DNA from: Phycisphaerae bacterium
GTDB taxonomy: Bacteria > Planctomycetota > Phycisphaerae > Sedimentisphaerales > Anaerobacaceae
Assembly (NCBI GenBank): GCA_012744475.1
Contig: JAAYBV010000053.1
Location: forward strand, 124,001-188,000
DNA length: 64,000 nt
Direction: 5' to 3'
The number at the start of each line of letters is the position of its first letter. Position 1 is the stretch's first letter. Under the pieces are notes generated by a model that saw only the letters and a program-made list of their open reading frames with translations, searched no databases and was not told where the DNA came from. A program made the translations under genes and the position numbers. This document shows positions 34,719-42,863 of the stretch, one piece after another.

Positions 34719-36068
34719 TCACTGCGCTGCGGCCGGCTCGGGCTGCGGCTCCTGGAGCGAATCGACCGACAGGGCTTGCACCGTGTTGGCCGCATCGGTG
34801 ATCAGCATGGAGTAGTCCTGCGAGTCGGTGACGAGCACGGCGCCGTCGGCGGTGACGATCGGGAAAGCGGGCCAGCCGGACGTCTGCCAGCGACCGGTCT
34901 GTTGGCCGTCGGCATCGACGACGTACACGCACCCATCGTCGCAGGCGGCGTAGACCAGACCGTTCGCGTCAACCGTCAGCGTGAAGGCTCCGAGGTCGCC
35001 CAATCGCGAAGCCCACTTGAGGGTGCCGCTCGGATCGACTGCCCGCAGATAGGGATCGTCGAGGCTCACGTAGATGGTCCCATCGGGCCCCACGACCGGC
35101 TCGGACCAGCCGTCGGCATAGGGATCAAACTCCATCGCGGCCTTGTCGATGGCCGGCGTGTCGAGCAGATCGATGGACCAGCGAATCGCTCCGTCACTCG
35201 GCTCGATCGCATAGAGGTGGCTGTCGTAGAGCAGCGTCTGGTAGATCGTCCCATCGGGACCAACCACCGGCGATGTGAATGGCCAGCCGCCCGTCTTGGC
35301 GCCGTTGGGATCGTCCGGGTTCTCCGGATACAGCGCGAAGCTGCACGTCCACTTGACACTGCCATCGGCCGAGTTCAGGGCGTATAGCGTCGGATCGTAG
35401 AGGCCGGCGATGTAGACCGTGCCATCGGCGCCGATCGAGGGTGACGCGAAGACAGTGCCTCGAAGGTTTGCCGAGGCGCCAGTCTGGAATGTCCACAGAA
35501 TCGCGCCGTTGGCGTCGAGGGCGCAGAGCTTGCCGTCGGTCGATCCGACGTAGACATTGCCGTTCGAAGCGACGGCCGCCGACGAGTAGACCGCCTCACC
35601 CGTGCTGTGGGTCCATTGCGTGCTGCCGTTGGGATCGAGGGCGCAGAGCTTCCCGTCCCGGCTGCCGACGAACAGACGCCCATCGGACCCGATACTTGGC
35701 GCGCTGAGCAGCGGCGTGTTGACGTCGGTGGTCCAGAGCGGCACACCGCCGGCGTCGAGCGTGTAGAGCTTGCCGTCCTCGCAGGCGACGTGGACGCGGC
35801 CGTCGCAGCCGACGGTGGCGCTGCCGACGACAGCGCCGCCAACTTCGCAGCTCCATTCGCCGGCTGGCTCGGTCAGGCCCTCATCGGGACTCAGTCCACT
35901 TCGCGTGTAGTCGCCTCCGAGCGACGGCCACCGGCCTTCCGCCGCCGGGCAGTTGCCATCCGCGACGTTCGGGTCCGCCCAAGCCCGTGGAACGATGGGC
36001 AATCCGGTCAGCGCAAAGGCCAGAACCCCTGCGCACGCCAAAACGACGATCGATGTCTTGGTGTTCAT
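34719..36068 (-). CDS. Exported PQQ-type beta-propeller repeat protein
   Basis: A 449-residue exported protein. A signal peptide (to about residue 31, PRAWADP) precedes about seven blades with repeated units of the type GSDGRLFVGSRDGKLCALD and GADGTVYIAGLYDPTLYALN, typical of PQQ-binding-like (YncE/BamB-type) propellers. The catalytic residues of true quinoprotein dehydrogenases are not evident, so it is more likely a binding or scaffold protein. GAGGAGC precedes the ATG at 36068. First gene of an operon with three pseudopilin-like genes. Confidence 0.87.
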   Translation of the reverse strand: MNTKTSIVVLACAGVLAFALTGLPIVPRAWADPNVADGNCPAAEGRWPSLGGDYTRSGLSPDEGLTEPAGEWSCEVGGAVVGSATVGCDGRVHVACEDGKLYTLDAGGVPLWTTDVNTPLLSAPSIGSDGRLFVGSRDGKLCALDPNGSTQWTHSTGEAVYSSAAVASNGNVYVGSTDGKLCALDANGAILWTFQTGASANLRGTVFASPSIGADGTVYIAGLYDPTLYALNSADGSVKWTCSFALYPENPDDPNGAKTGGWPFTSPVVGPDGTIYQTLLYDSHLYAIEPSDGAIRWSIDLLDTPAIDKAAMEFDPYADGWSEPVVGPDGTIYVSLDDPYLRAVDPSGTLKWASRLGDLGAFTLTVDANGLVYAACDDGCVYVVDADGQQTGRWQTSGWPAFPIVTADGAVLVTDSQDYSMLITDAANTVQALSVDSLQEPQPEPAAAQ

Positions 36069-36693
36069 GGTATGCTCCTCTTCTTCTCGCACCAGAATTC
36101 CCCGCCGGAAGCGGGCTTCCGTCCGCTCCGCCCGCCGGTGGGTTGCCAACGATGCTATTATAGGGCCTTAAGGCGTCACCGTCAAGACTCCCATCCCTTC
36201 GTGCGCTGTTCCGTCCATCCCGATCCCGATGCACGTCGAGGAGGGATCTTCATATGTATGACACGGACGGAGTCCTCCGTTTACAGCTTTCTTTCGAGCT
36301 TTCTTCCAGTCCGTCAAGAAATCTGGTCGCGGGCAGGGAAAGCAAGGGCGTCCGGTTCCCTGTCCTCCTCGCACCAGAATTGCCCGCCGGTGGATCGCAA
36401 TGCCATTCACAATAGGAAATCCGGGACGGACGGGACGTGTTACGTTTTTTCCTGCATTTCTTTCACGATCCGATAAGAAATCCGCCGCTGACTGTCCCAT
36501 GCCGTATCGCGATGACGCCAGGGGGTTCATATTCTCCACTTTACCCTTGACGCGGTGGGTGCAATCCATTCTATTTACCACCACTGTGGCCAGGGATGGA
36601 CCCATCAGCGCATGAGGCAAGGTCCTGAACCCCCCACACCCGATTTCACGCGATGAGATGTTTAGGATTCTGGACAATGGAAAGGATTGGGCA
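36069..36693. other. Intergenic region between divergent genes
   Basis: A 625-bp stretch with no convincing gene. A 23-bp direct repeat (CTCGCACCAGAATT-S-CCCGCCGG, one mismatch) occurs at 36086-36108 and 36368-36390. A promoter-like pair for the OmpA gene is at 36547-36575. Confidence 0.5.
36547..36575 (+). promoter_or_regulatory. Possible promoter of the OmpA-family gene
   Basis: TTGACG (36547-36552), 17-bp spacer, TCTATT (36570-36575), about 120 bp before the start codon. The -10 is only a moderate match. Confidence 0.4.
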
Positions 36694-37476
36694 ATGCGGA
36701 GTTTGAAGCTTTCGAGCATTCTCGTTGTGCTGGCTCTATCGACGGGCATGACGCTGATCGGAGGGTGTGCCGGGTCGGGGGACCTGCGACTCCAGAACGA
36801 CATGCAGGCCAAGCGGATCGACCAGTTGACCAGCGAGCTGGAGGCGTGTCGTCTGGAGCTGGACCGGCTCCGGCGGCAACTGTCGGCCTCTGAGCAGACC
36901 GGCGGGGTCGAGGTCGACGCGCTGCGCCAGAAGATTGCGGCGCTGGAAGAAGACCTGGCCAGGAAGGAGGAACTGATCAAGTCGATGCAGGATCGGCTGA
37001 TGGGCACCTCGCCGCTGCCGGTCGAGCTGAACACGGCGCTGGAGGACTTCGCGGCCCAGAACAAGGACATGGTGGAATACGATTCCAGCCGGGGCCTCGT
37101 GAAATTCAAGAGCGATCTGCTCTTCGAGCTGGGCAGTGACAAGGTGACGGCCAACGCCGCCGAGACGGTCCGGACGCTGTGCGGCATCCTCAACACGAGC
37201 GAGGCCAAGGAGTTCGACATCATCGTCGCCGGCCATACGGACGACATCCCGATTCGCCGGCCCGACACGCTGGCGGCCCATCCGACCAACCGCCATCTGT
37301 CCTCGCACCGCGCCATCGCGGTCGTCCGGGTGCTCGAAGGCTGCGGGCTCGAGGGCAAGCGCATGAGCACGCGCGGCTTCGGCGAGTTCCGACCCGTCGC
37401 GCCGAACGCACCGGGCAACAAAGGCAACGCCAAGAACCGCCGCGTCGATATCTACATCATCCCCAGCGGCTCATAG
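36694..37476 (+). CDS. OmpA/MotB-family peptidoglycan-binding lipoprotein
   Basis: A 260-residue predicted lipoprotein (lipobox LIGGC near residue 25). Residues about 30-110 form a coiled coil with heptad Leu (RIDQLTSELEACRLELDRL), followed by an OmpA C-terminal domain (about 135-260) containing the diaminopimelate-binding type sequence IVAGHTDDIPI and SSHRAIAVVRVL...NRRVDIYI. It probably tethers the outer membrane to peptidoglycan; this also implies a wall in this organism. AAAGGA precedes the ATG at 36694. Confidence 0.88.
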   Translation: MRSLKLSSILVVLALSTGMTLIGGCAGSGDLRLQNDMQAKRIDQLTSELEACRLELDRLRRQLSASEQTGGVEVDALRQKIAALEEDLARKEELIKSMQDRLMGTSPLPVELNTALEDFAAQNKDMVEYDSSRGLVKFKSDLLFELGSDKVTANAAETVRTLCGILNTSEAKEFDIIVAGHTDDIPIRRPDTLAAHPTNRHLSSHRAIAVVRVLEGCGLEGKRMSTRGFGEFRPVAPNAPGNKGNAKNRRVDIYIIPSGS

Positions 37477-37489
37477 CATAAGAATTGCT

Positions 37490-37531
37490 GAATCGGTCCT
37501 GTTGGTCCGAGGCGACCGGCAGGACCGATTC
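37490..37531. terminator. Bidirectional terminator between convergent genes
   Basis: A perfect 12-bp stem (GAATCGGTCCTG at 37490-37501, complement at 37520-37531) with an 18-base loop lies between the OmpA-family gene and the convergent zinc-ribbon gene. It overlaps the stop codon of the latter. Confidence 0.6.
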
Positions 37532-38462
37532 ACTCTGCCACTTCTTTCGCGATCTTCCCCCCTCCGAACACGTCCGTGATGGCGTGGTTCAGGCTCATCG
37601 TGTACGCGACGCAGATCGAGTAGGCGATGGCCCAGTGCAGCCTGAAGACGTACAGGCACGTCGCCAGCAGTACGACCGTCACGACCAGAGTGACGACCAC
37701 CTGCGAAAGCCGGGCGGTCGTGTCGAGAATCACCTCCGTGTCGAGCAGGCCCGCGCGAAACAGCAGCAGGGGAACCGCCGCGCTGAGGATGTTCGACGCG
37801 GGAAACACCAGGAGCCAGCCTCGTGCCGTCGTGAACCAGATGTAGCCGGCGTAGATGCCGGTACCCCCTGTCACCATCACGGCGAAGCATAGCATCAGCC
37901 ACTTGACCGTCTCAGGCTTGGGTTTCGGGTAGAAGACACCCACCAGCGACAGGACCATCCCGATGCCTGCCAGCGGCGTCAGAACCATGAACTGCTCGCC
38001 GACGGACCATATGACGCTCGCAAGAGGCTCGTTCGGTCCCTGCGGCGCAGGCGCTCTCAAGCCCGAGGTGTATCGCGATCCCAATGTGTATCGAGATGGG
38101 GATGCGTTGGGCCCGAGCAAGAGTAGGAGGAGGAACGCCCAGCTCAGAGCGAACAGGGTCAGGCTGTCGTAATGTGGCATGAAAGGGGACAGCGTCCGCG
38201 TGATGGCCCACCGTCTTTCTTCCTGCTCGGTCAGTGGGCGATGCTTGCGCAGCTCCCTGACGATCTCGCGGTCGCTCTTGCCTCGCCAGTCCAGAGCCTC
38301 GGCGGGTGCGTCGTAGACGGTCTGCTTTGTCTGTGGCTCAGGCTCCGCCGTTGGCTTGACGCGGATCGTGTGCCCGCACGCTGGACAGTTGACCTGCGAA
38401 CCAGCGAGTCTGTCCTTCGCCCAGATCTTCCTGCCGCAATACACGCATGCAAATCGAATCAT
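37530..38462 (-). CDS. Zinc-ribbon multi-span membrane protein, unknown function
   Basis: A 310-residue protein. The first 35 residues form a CxxC-x18-CxxC zinc ribbon (CVYC and CPAC), after which a charged segment (about 40-95, DREIVRELRKHRPLTEQEE) leads to about six hydrophobic helices (about 98-118, 150-180, 190-210, 215-240, 250-275). Such ribbon-plus-membrane proteins are common in planctomycetes and not functionally assigned. No SD of note. Confidence 0.75.
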   Translation of the reverse strand: MIRFACVYCGRKIWAKDRLAGSQVNCPACGHTIRVKPTAEPEPQTKQTVYDAPAEALDWRGKSDREIVRELRKHRPLTEQEERRWAITRTLSPFMPHYDSLTLFALSWAFLLLLLLGPNASPSRYTLGSRYTSGLRAPAPQGPNEPLASVIWSVGEQFMVLTPLAGIGMVLSLVGVFYPKPKPETVKWLMLCFAVMVTGGTGIYAGYIWFTTARGWLLVFPASNILSAAVPLLLFRAGLLDTEVILDTTARLSQVVVTLVVTVVLLATCLYVFRLHWAIAYSICVAYTMSLNHAITDVFGGGKIAKEVAE

Positions 38463-38564
38463 CTCACCGCCACCCGCACGAATGCGCTCGATAGCCTTCC
38501 ACCACCAACATAGCCTATCACGGTCCTGACGGCAAGCCGTGAAGGGACTCTGCCCGGCTGACAG

Positions 38565-40634
38565 TCACGTGCAGTCCACGCGCACGACGGTTCTGGTTTC
38601 GGCATCAAAGATGACTCTCGTGATGCCCCACCACGCATCCATCCGCGATGTGAATCTCTCCTCGCTCGGTGTGTCAGGCAAGCCCATGATGACCAGGTTG
38701 CATAGAATGTACTTTGTCCCGTCGAGCGTGAAGCCGCCGTACTCGTGACTGTAGCAGCGAAGACGGGCTAGTATCTCCTCACGCTCCACGTAGGTCCTGG
38801 TCTGGATCGCCGTGTTCTCCGTCAGATACGACTTCAGGACGAGATCGAGACCCTGGATATCCGCTTCAGTGGGGATCCATGCGCCGTCGTGTTCGCCCGG
38901 CGACAGAACCTCCTCGATCGCTGCCGGGTTGCGCAGGATCACCGTGTAGAGTTTCTTCTGGGCCAGTGCCGGGTCGTTGGCATCCCCACCCAGCAGGGCG
39001 ACCACGTCTGCGAATCTTCTATCCCACGCGTAGTCAAGGGCCGTGCGACCTTGGGCATCCTTCACGTTCGCGTCGGCTCCCTTGGCCAGGAGAATCACCA
39101 CCGTCGCCGTATGGCCGTAATCGGCGGCAATATGCAGCGGCGTCTGGCTCCAATCTTCGGGATCATCCGAATTCGCGTTGACATCGGCACCGTGGGAGAT
39201 CAGCACTTCTGCGACTTCTGCAAAGCCGAGATCCGCCGCCTCCTGTAGTGGAGTTTGCCCTCCCTCGCCTCGCGCTTCGAGGTCCGCACCAGTGGCGGCC
39301 AGGAATTCGACGACATCGGCGTGTCCGCCCCGAACCGCTCGATGCAACGGCGTGTCCCCACGGGGTTTGCCCTGCTTGGGCGGAGTGTCTCGATAGATGG
39401 CCGAAAGCTCTTCAAGCATCGATGGGTCGATCCGACTCAAACGCAGGTTGATGTCTGCGCCGTTGGCGAGGAGTTCTTTGACCTTGTCCAGGTGTCCGAT
39501 GTGCGCGGCCATATGCAGGTCGATGTCGGCCCCCCGGGCGAGGAGGAGGCTGACGACCTCCTTGTCCCCACGGACGATGGCCTTCTCCAGCGCGGTTTCC
39601 CCCGACCAATCTCCCGCATTGAGATTGGCGCCGTGGTCGAGGAGCACCCTCATGACCTCGACATGATTGATCGCCAGATGAAGCGGGGCATACCCATATT
39701 CGTTGATTGCCTGGACGTCGGCACCGTTGGTGATCAGCAACTCGGCCGCCTCCGACTGACCCTGGCGGGCGGCATAGTGCAAAGCGGTGTGGTCAAGGTC
39801 GTCTCGCAGATTGACGTCGGCGCCCGCTTCGATGTGCCGCTTCGTTGTCGCAACGTCTCCGAGGTACGCCGCGAGGTGAAGGTTGATCTGTGCACCGGCC
39901 GCCACAAGGGTCTTGGCGATGCCCATTTGATTCTTCTGCATCGCGCGGACCGCGGGAGTGCGTCCGAGCTGGTCGGTGGGGTTCACGGCAGCGCCGCTGT
40001 CGAGCAGGAGCCGGACCAGACGCCTGTGACCCAGCTCGACGGCCGCGTGCAAAGGACTGCTGAAGTTCTCGCCGCCCTGCGTGTTGACATCGGCCCCGTT
40101 GGCGATCAGAAACTCGGCGATGGCAAGGCGCCCCTTTTGGGCCGCCCGGAGCAGGGGTGTCTCTGCGGTCCGTGTCTCGGCGCGGACTTCAGCTCCCTGG
40201 GCAACCAGCAGACGCACGATCTCCAGATCGCCCAGTGCCGCCGCGGCGTGCAGAGGCGTCTCATCGTCATGGCTTCGGGTCTGGACGTGAGCGCCTCTGC
40301 GAATCAGGAGCTTGGCCGTTTCAACGGCAACGGAAGGGCGGCCTCGAAGTGCGGCGTGCAACGGTGTGAAGCCCCAGCGGTCCTGTACGTTCATATCTGC
40401 ACCGTGGGCGATGAGCAACTGAACAATGTCAGCGTTCCTGTGGAACAAGGGTGTCTTGCCTGTGGCATCCCTGGCGTTGACATTGGCACCGCCTGCGATC
40501 AACGACTTGACCTCTGCGATATTGCCGTGTGCCACGGCCCGACGCAGCGATTCTGACGTGTCTTGAGGGCTCTTTCCGCATCCGGCTGCCAACAGCATTG
40601 CCAGGGCAGCGTACAACCACCTGGTTCGTCCCAT
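38565..40634 (-). CDS. Ankyrin-repeat lipoprotein
   Basis: A 689-residue protein with a lipobox (LLAAGC, Cys19) and about 13 to 15 ankyrin repeats from residue 28 to about 560 (units such as GFTPLHAALRGR and ADVNAN). Some repeats are shortened to an ADIDLHMAAHIGHLDKVKELL form. The last ~120 residues (after ALAQKKLYTVIL) are a separate alpha/beta domain I do not recognise. Ankyrin arrays bind proteins; the partner is unknown. It is presumably anchored in a membrane facing the periplasm. Confidence 0.88.
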   Translation of the reverse strand: MGRTRWLYAALAMLLAAGCGKSPQDTSESLRRAVAHGNIAEVKSLIAGGANVNARDATGKTPLFHRNADIVQLLIAHGADMNVQDRWGFTPLHAALRGRPSVAVETAKLLIRRGAHVQTRSHDDETPLHAAAALGDLEIVRLLVAQGAEVRAETRTAETPLLRAAQKGRLAIAEFLIANGADVNTQGGENFSSPLHAAVELGHRRLVRLLLDSGAAVNPTDQLGRTPAVRAMQKNQMGIAKTLVAAGAQINLHLAAYLGDVATTKRHIEAGADVNLRDDLDHTALHYAARQGQSEAAELLITNGADVQAINEYGYAPLHLAINHVEVMRVLLDHGANLNAGDWSGETALEKAIVRGDKEVVSLLLARGADIDLHMAAHIGHLDKVKELLANGADINLRLSRIDPSMLEELSAIYRDTPPKQGKPRGDTPLHRAVRGGHADVVEFLAATGADLEARGEGGQTPLQEAADLGFAEVAEVLISHGADVNANSDDPEDWSQTPLHIAADYGHTATVVILLAKGADANVKDAQGRTALDYAWDRRFADVVALLGGDANDPALAQKKLYTVILRNPAAIEEVLSPGEHDGAWIPTEADIQGLDLVLKSYLTENTAIQTRTYVEREEILARLRCYSHEYGGFTLDGTKYILCNLVIMGLPDTPSEERFTSRMDAWWGITRVIFDAETRTVVRVDCT

Positions 40635-40774
40635 TCCGCACTTCCTCGCACCCGAACATCATACACGCTTTTGGTCCTCCTGCCCATCCGCTTTCGATAG
40701 GCCAGGAGACTGCACCTCCATTGTATGAGGCAGTGGCGAGGCTGCCAGTTACAACTTTTTTGCATTCCGACCGA

Positions 40775-42256
40775 TTATTTCGTCGGTTCAGGGACGGTGG
40801 AACGGTCGGGCAGGTGCGAGTGGATCGCTTGGGCGACCTGTCGGGCCTGGGCGCGGATTCCCTCGGCGTTGAAGTGGACGCCGTCGGGGCTGTAGTACTC
40901 CGGATGGTCGATCACGAGCGCGAACAGATCGTCGACGGGCAGGCCCAGCGGCTCGACGAAGCCGGCGGCGATGGCATTCCTCTGTCTGACGCGGTCGGTG
41001 GTTTCCGACAGCTTGTCCAAGGCCTCGCGATTGCGGACGGGCGTGGTGGTCCTCCAGATAAGCGTGCTGCCGCGGCCATGCTGCTGCAACGTGTCGAGCA
41101 GTCTCGGGAAGGCGGCTTTGTACTGGTCCTCGGCATAGCCCCAGCCGTGCAGGCCGTTGTTGAAGTGAATCACGTCGAATCGATACTGGGCCAGGATCAG
41201 CTTCAGCTCGTCGAAGAAGACCGGATCGCAGATGCAGCGGCTGGTCGTCAGCCGGGCGCAATTGGCCCTGCCTTCGAGCGCCCGCTCGACGTCTCCGAAG
41301 TAGCCCCGCACGATCGAGTCGCCGATCAACAGCACGCGCGGCAGGTCATCGCGTTCGGCGTTGGTGATCCAGATGTCACACCATTCGATGCGCTCGCGGA
41401 TCAGCTTGTCGGTGTGGGAGAGGATGAATTCGACGATCGGCGCTGGGTCCGCGAGGCTGTGCGGATGGTGGCCGACGCCGGGCTTGTGGATGACCTGGAT
41501 CGAGCCGCCCAGGGCCTTGTACCGCTCTTCGAGAACCGCGGTGTTCTCGGCCACCGGGACGACCTCGTCGGCATCGCCCACCACGTGCAGCAGGGGGACG
41601 CCGGCTTTGGCCAGCGGTTCGAGATGGTCGATCGGATTGCACTTGGTGGTAAGGGCCTGCTCTTCGGTCAGGCCGTAGACTTCGAGGCACTGCGCCCAGT
41701 CAGTGGCGCTGCCCGGGCCGGCGCCCTTGCCGCCGGGCCAGCTCTTGATGTCGCAGACCGGCGCGTCCGCGTAGATGCAGGAGACCTTGTCGGGGTTCTT
41801 CGCCGCCCAGTTGTAGATGATCAGTCCGCCCCGGCTCATGCCCTCCAGGGCGGGCCTGGGCGCCAAGCCGTGCACCTGCGTCAGGTAGGCGTAGAACTGA
41901 TCCCAGATCGCGACGGCCCTCGGAGAGCCGAACAGGCCGGCTACGTCGATGTACGCGAGATGAAAACCTTCTCCGAGCAGCGCGATATCGGTCTGCGGCT
42001 CGTGGCCGAAGAAACGGGCCCGCCAGATCCAGGGTTTGCCCGGCGCAACGGTCCTCGGCGTGACCACGATGCATTCGCGTTCCGCATAGAGGAAGTCGTA
42101 CCGGTCGTAGGAATGGAACGACGACTTCTTCCCCGCGAACGACGCGACGTCTGAGCGGTCAGCGGCGCTGCCGATGGGTGCTGTTGTCCAGATCGTCGCC
42201 AGTACGATGAGGATGCCTGCAAACAAATGCGAATGTGTCTGTGTGTTTGTCTTCAC
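40775..42256 (-). CDS. Exported two-domain esterase (alpha/beta hydrolase plus SGNH hydrolase)
   Basis: A 493-residue secreted protein, likely a carbohydrate esterase. After a signal peptide (to about residue 32) comes an alpha/beta-hydrolase domain with nucleophile Ser141 in GMSRGG and a plausible His in GVGHHPH near residue 265. From about residue 305 an SGNH/GDSL domain follows, with Ser314 (IGDSIVRG), the Asn of FNNGLHGWG and the Asp458/His461 pair (SPDGVHFN). Both domains have their catalytic residues. The GTG at 42256 has CAGGAGAA upstream. The region suggests deacetylation of plant or algal glycans. Confidence 0.85.
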   Translation of the reverse strand: MKTNTQTHSHLFAGILIVLATIWTTAPIGSAADRSDVASFAGKKSSFHSYDRYDFLYAERECIVVTPRTVAPGKPWIWRARFFGHEPQTDIALLGEGFHLAYIDVAGLFGSPRAVAIWDQFYAYLTQVHGLAPRPALEGMSRGGLIIYNWAAKNPDKVSCIYADAPVCDIKSWPGGKGAGPGSATDWAQCLEVYGLTEEQALTTKCNPIDHLEPLAKAGVPLLHVVGDADEVVPVAENTAVLEERYKALGGSIQVIHKPGVGHHPHSLADPAPIVEFILSHTDKLIRERIEWCDIWITNAERDDLPRVLLIGDSIVRGYFGDVERALEGRANCARLTTSRCICDPVFFDELKLILAQYRFDVIHFNNGLHGWGYAEDQYKAAFPRLLDTLQQHGRGSTLIWRTTTPVRNREALDKLSETTDRVRQRNAIAAGFVEPLGLPVDDLFALVIDHPEYYSPDGVHFNAEGIRAQARQVAQAIHSHLPDRSTVPEPTK

Positions 42257-42283
42257 AGTGCGGTTCTCCTGGCAAGAAAGGTC

Positions 42284-42832
42284 TCATCGATCGGAGCGGT
42301 CGTGCTTGACCCAGATCAGTGCGTCCGTATCAAATCCCAGTTCTTTGGCTCGGGTGACGAGCATGTCCACGACGGCTGGATCGAGCGATCGGTCCCGCGC
42401 GAGAATCCAGAGATAGGACCGGTTCGGCCCACAGACCAGGGCGTGCGAGTACTGGTCCCGATCCAACGCGATGATTACGTAGCTGCCATAGAACGGGCCG
42501 AAGAACGACACCTTCAGATGTCCCGTCGTCGGCGCGTCGGCGAAGTAGGCCTTGCCTTTGGCCTGCTTCCATTGACCTTTGCGCTCATCGTAGCCTTTGT
42601 TGAGCACGTCCACGCCGCCGTCCTTACGCATCGTGTAGGTAGCCGAGACGTTGGTCAGGCCGCGTTCGAAGCTGTGGTCCAGGCGGGCGATCTCATACCA
42701 GGTGCCGAGGTAACGATCGAGGTCGAAGTCCCCGACGGGCCGGATGCCCGAAGGCACGCCGGCGCAGCCGGTCAGGACGGCGGGAGTCAACAACAGCCAC
42801 CGGAACGTTCGTGCGAATCCATCTGCTCTCAT
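42284..42832 (-). CDS. blc: Blc-type lipocalin lipoprotein
   Basis: A 182-residue bacterial lipocalin with a lipobox (VLTGC), the fold signature YLGTWYEIARLDHSFERG and the C-terminal block SYLWILARDRSLD. These outer-membrane lipoproteins bind fatty acids or lysophospholipids during envelope stress. ACAGGAGC precedes the ATG at 42832. It lies 27 bp upstream of the esterase gene and 31 bp after the MscS gene, so all three may share a transcript. Confidence 0.9.
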   Translation of the reverse strand: MRADGFARTFRWLLLTPAVLTGCAGVPSGIRPVGDFDLDRYLGTWYEIARLDHSFERGLTNVSATYTMRKDGGVDVLNKGYDERKGQWKQAKGKAYFADAPTTGHLKVSFFGPFYGSYVIIALDRDQYSHALVCGPNRSYLWILARDRSLDPAVVDMLVTRAKELGFDTDALIWVKHDRSDR

Positions 42833-42863
42833 TATGCAGCTCCTGTCTATTCTGCGGCTGCGT

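Noticed and set aside
36168-37433. 421-residue minus-strand open frame opposite the OmpA-family gene
   Set aside because: It is Ser/Arg-rich, lies antisense to a clear OmpA-family lipoprotein and has no domain; it is a shadow of GC-biased codons.
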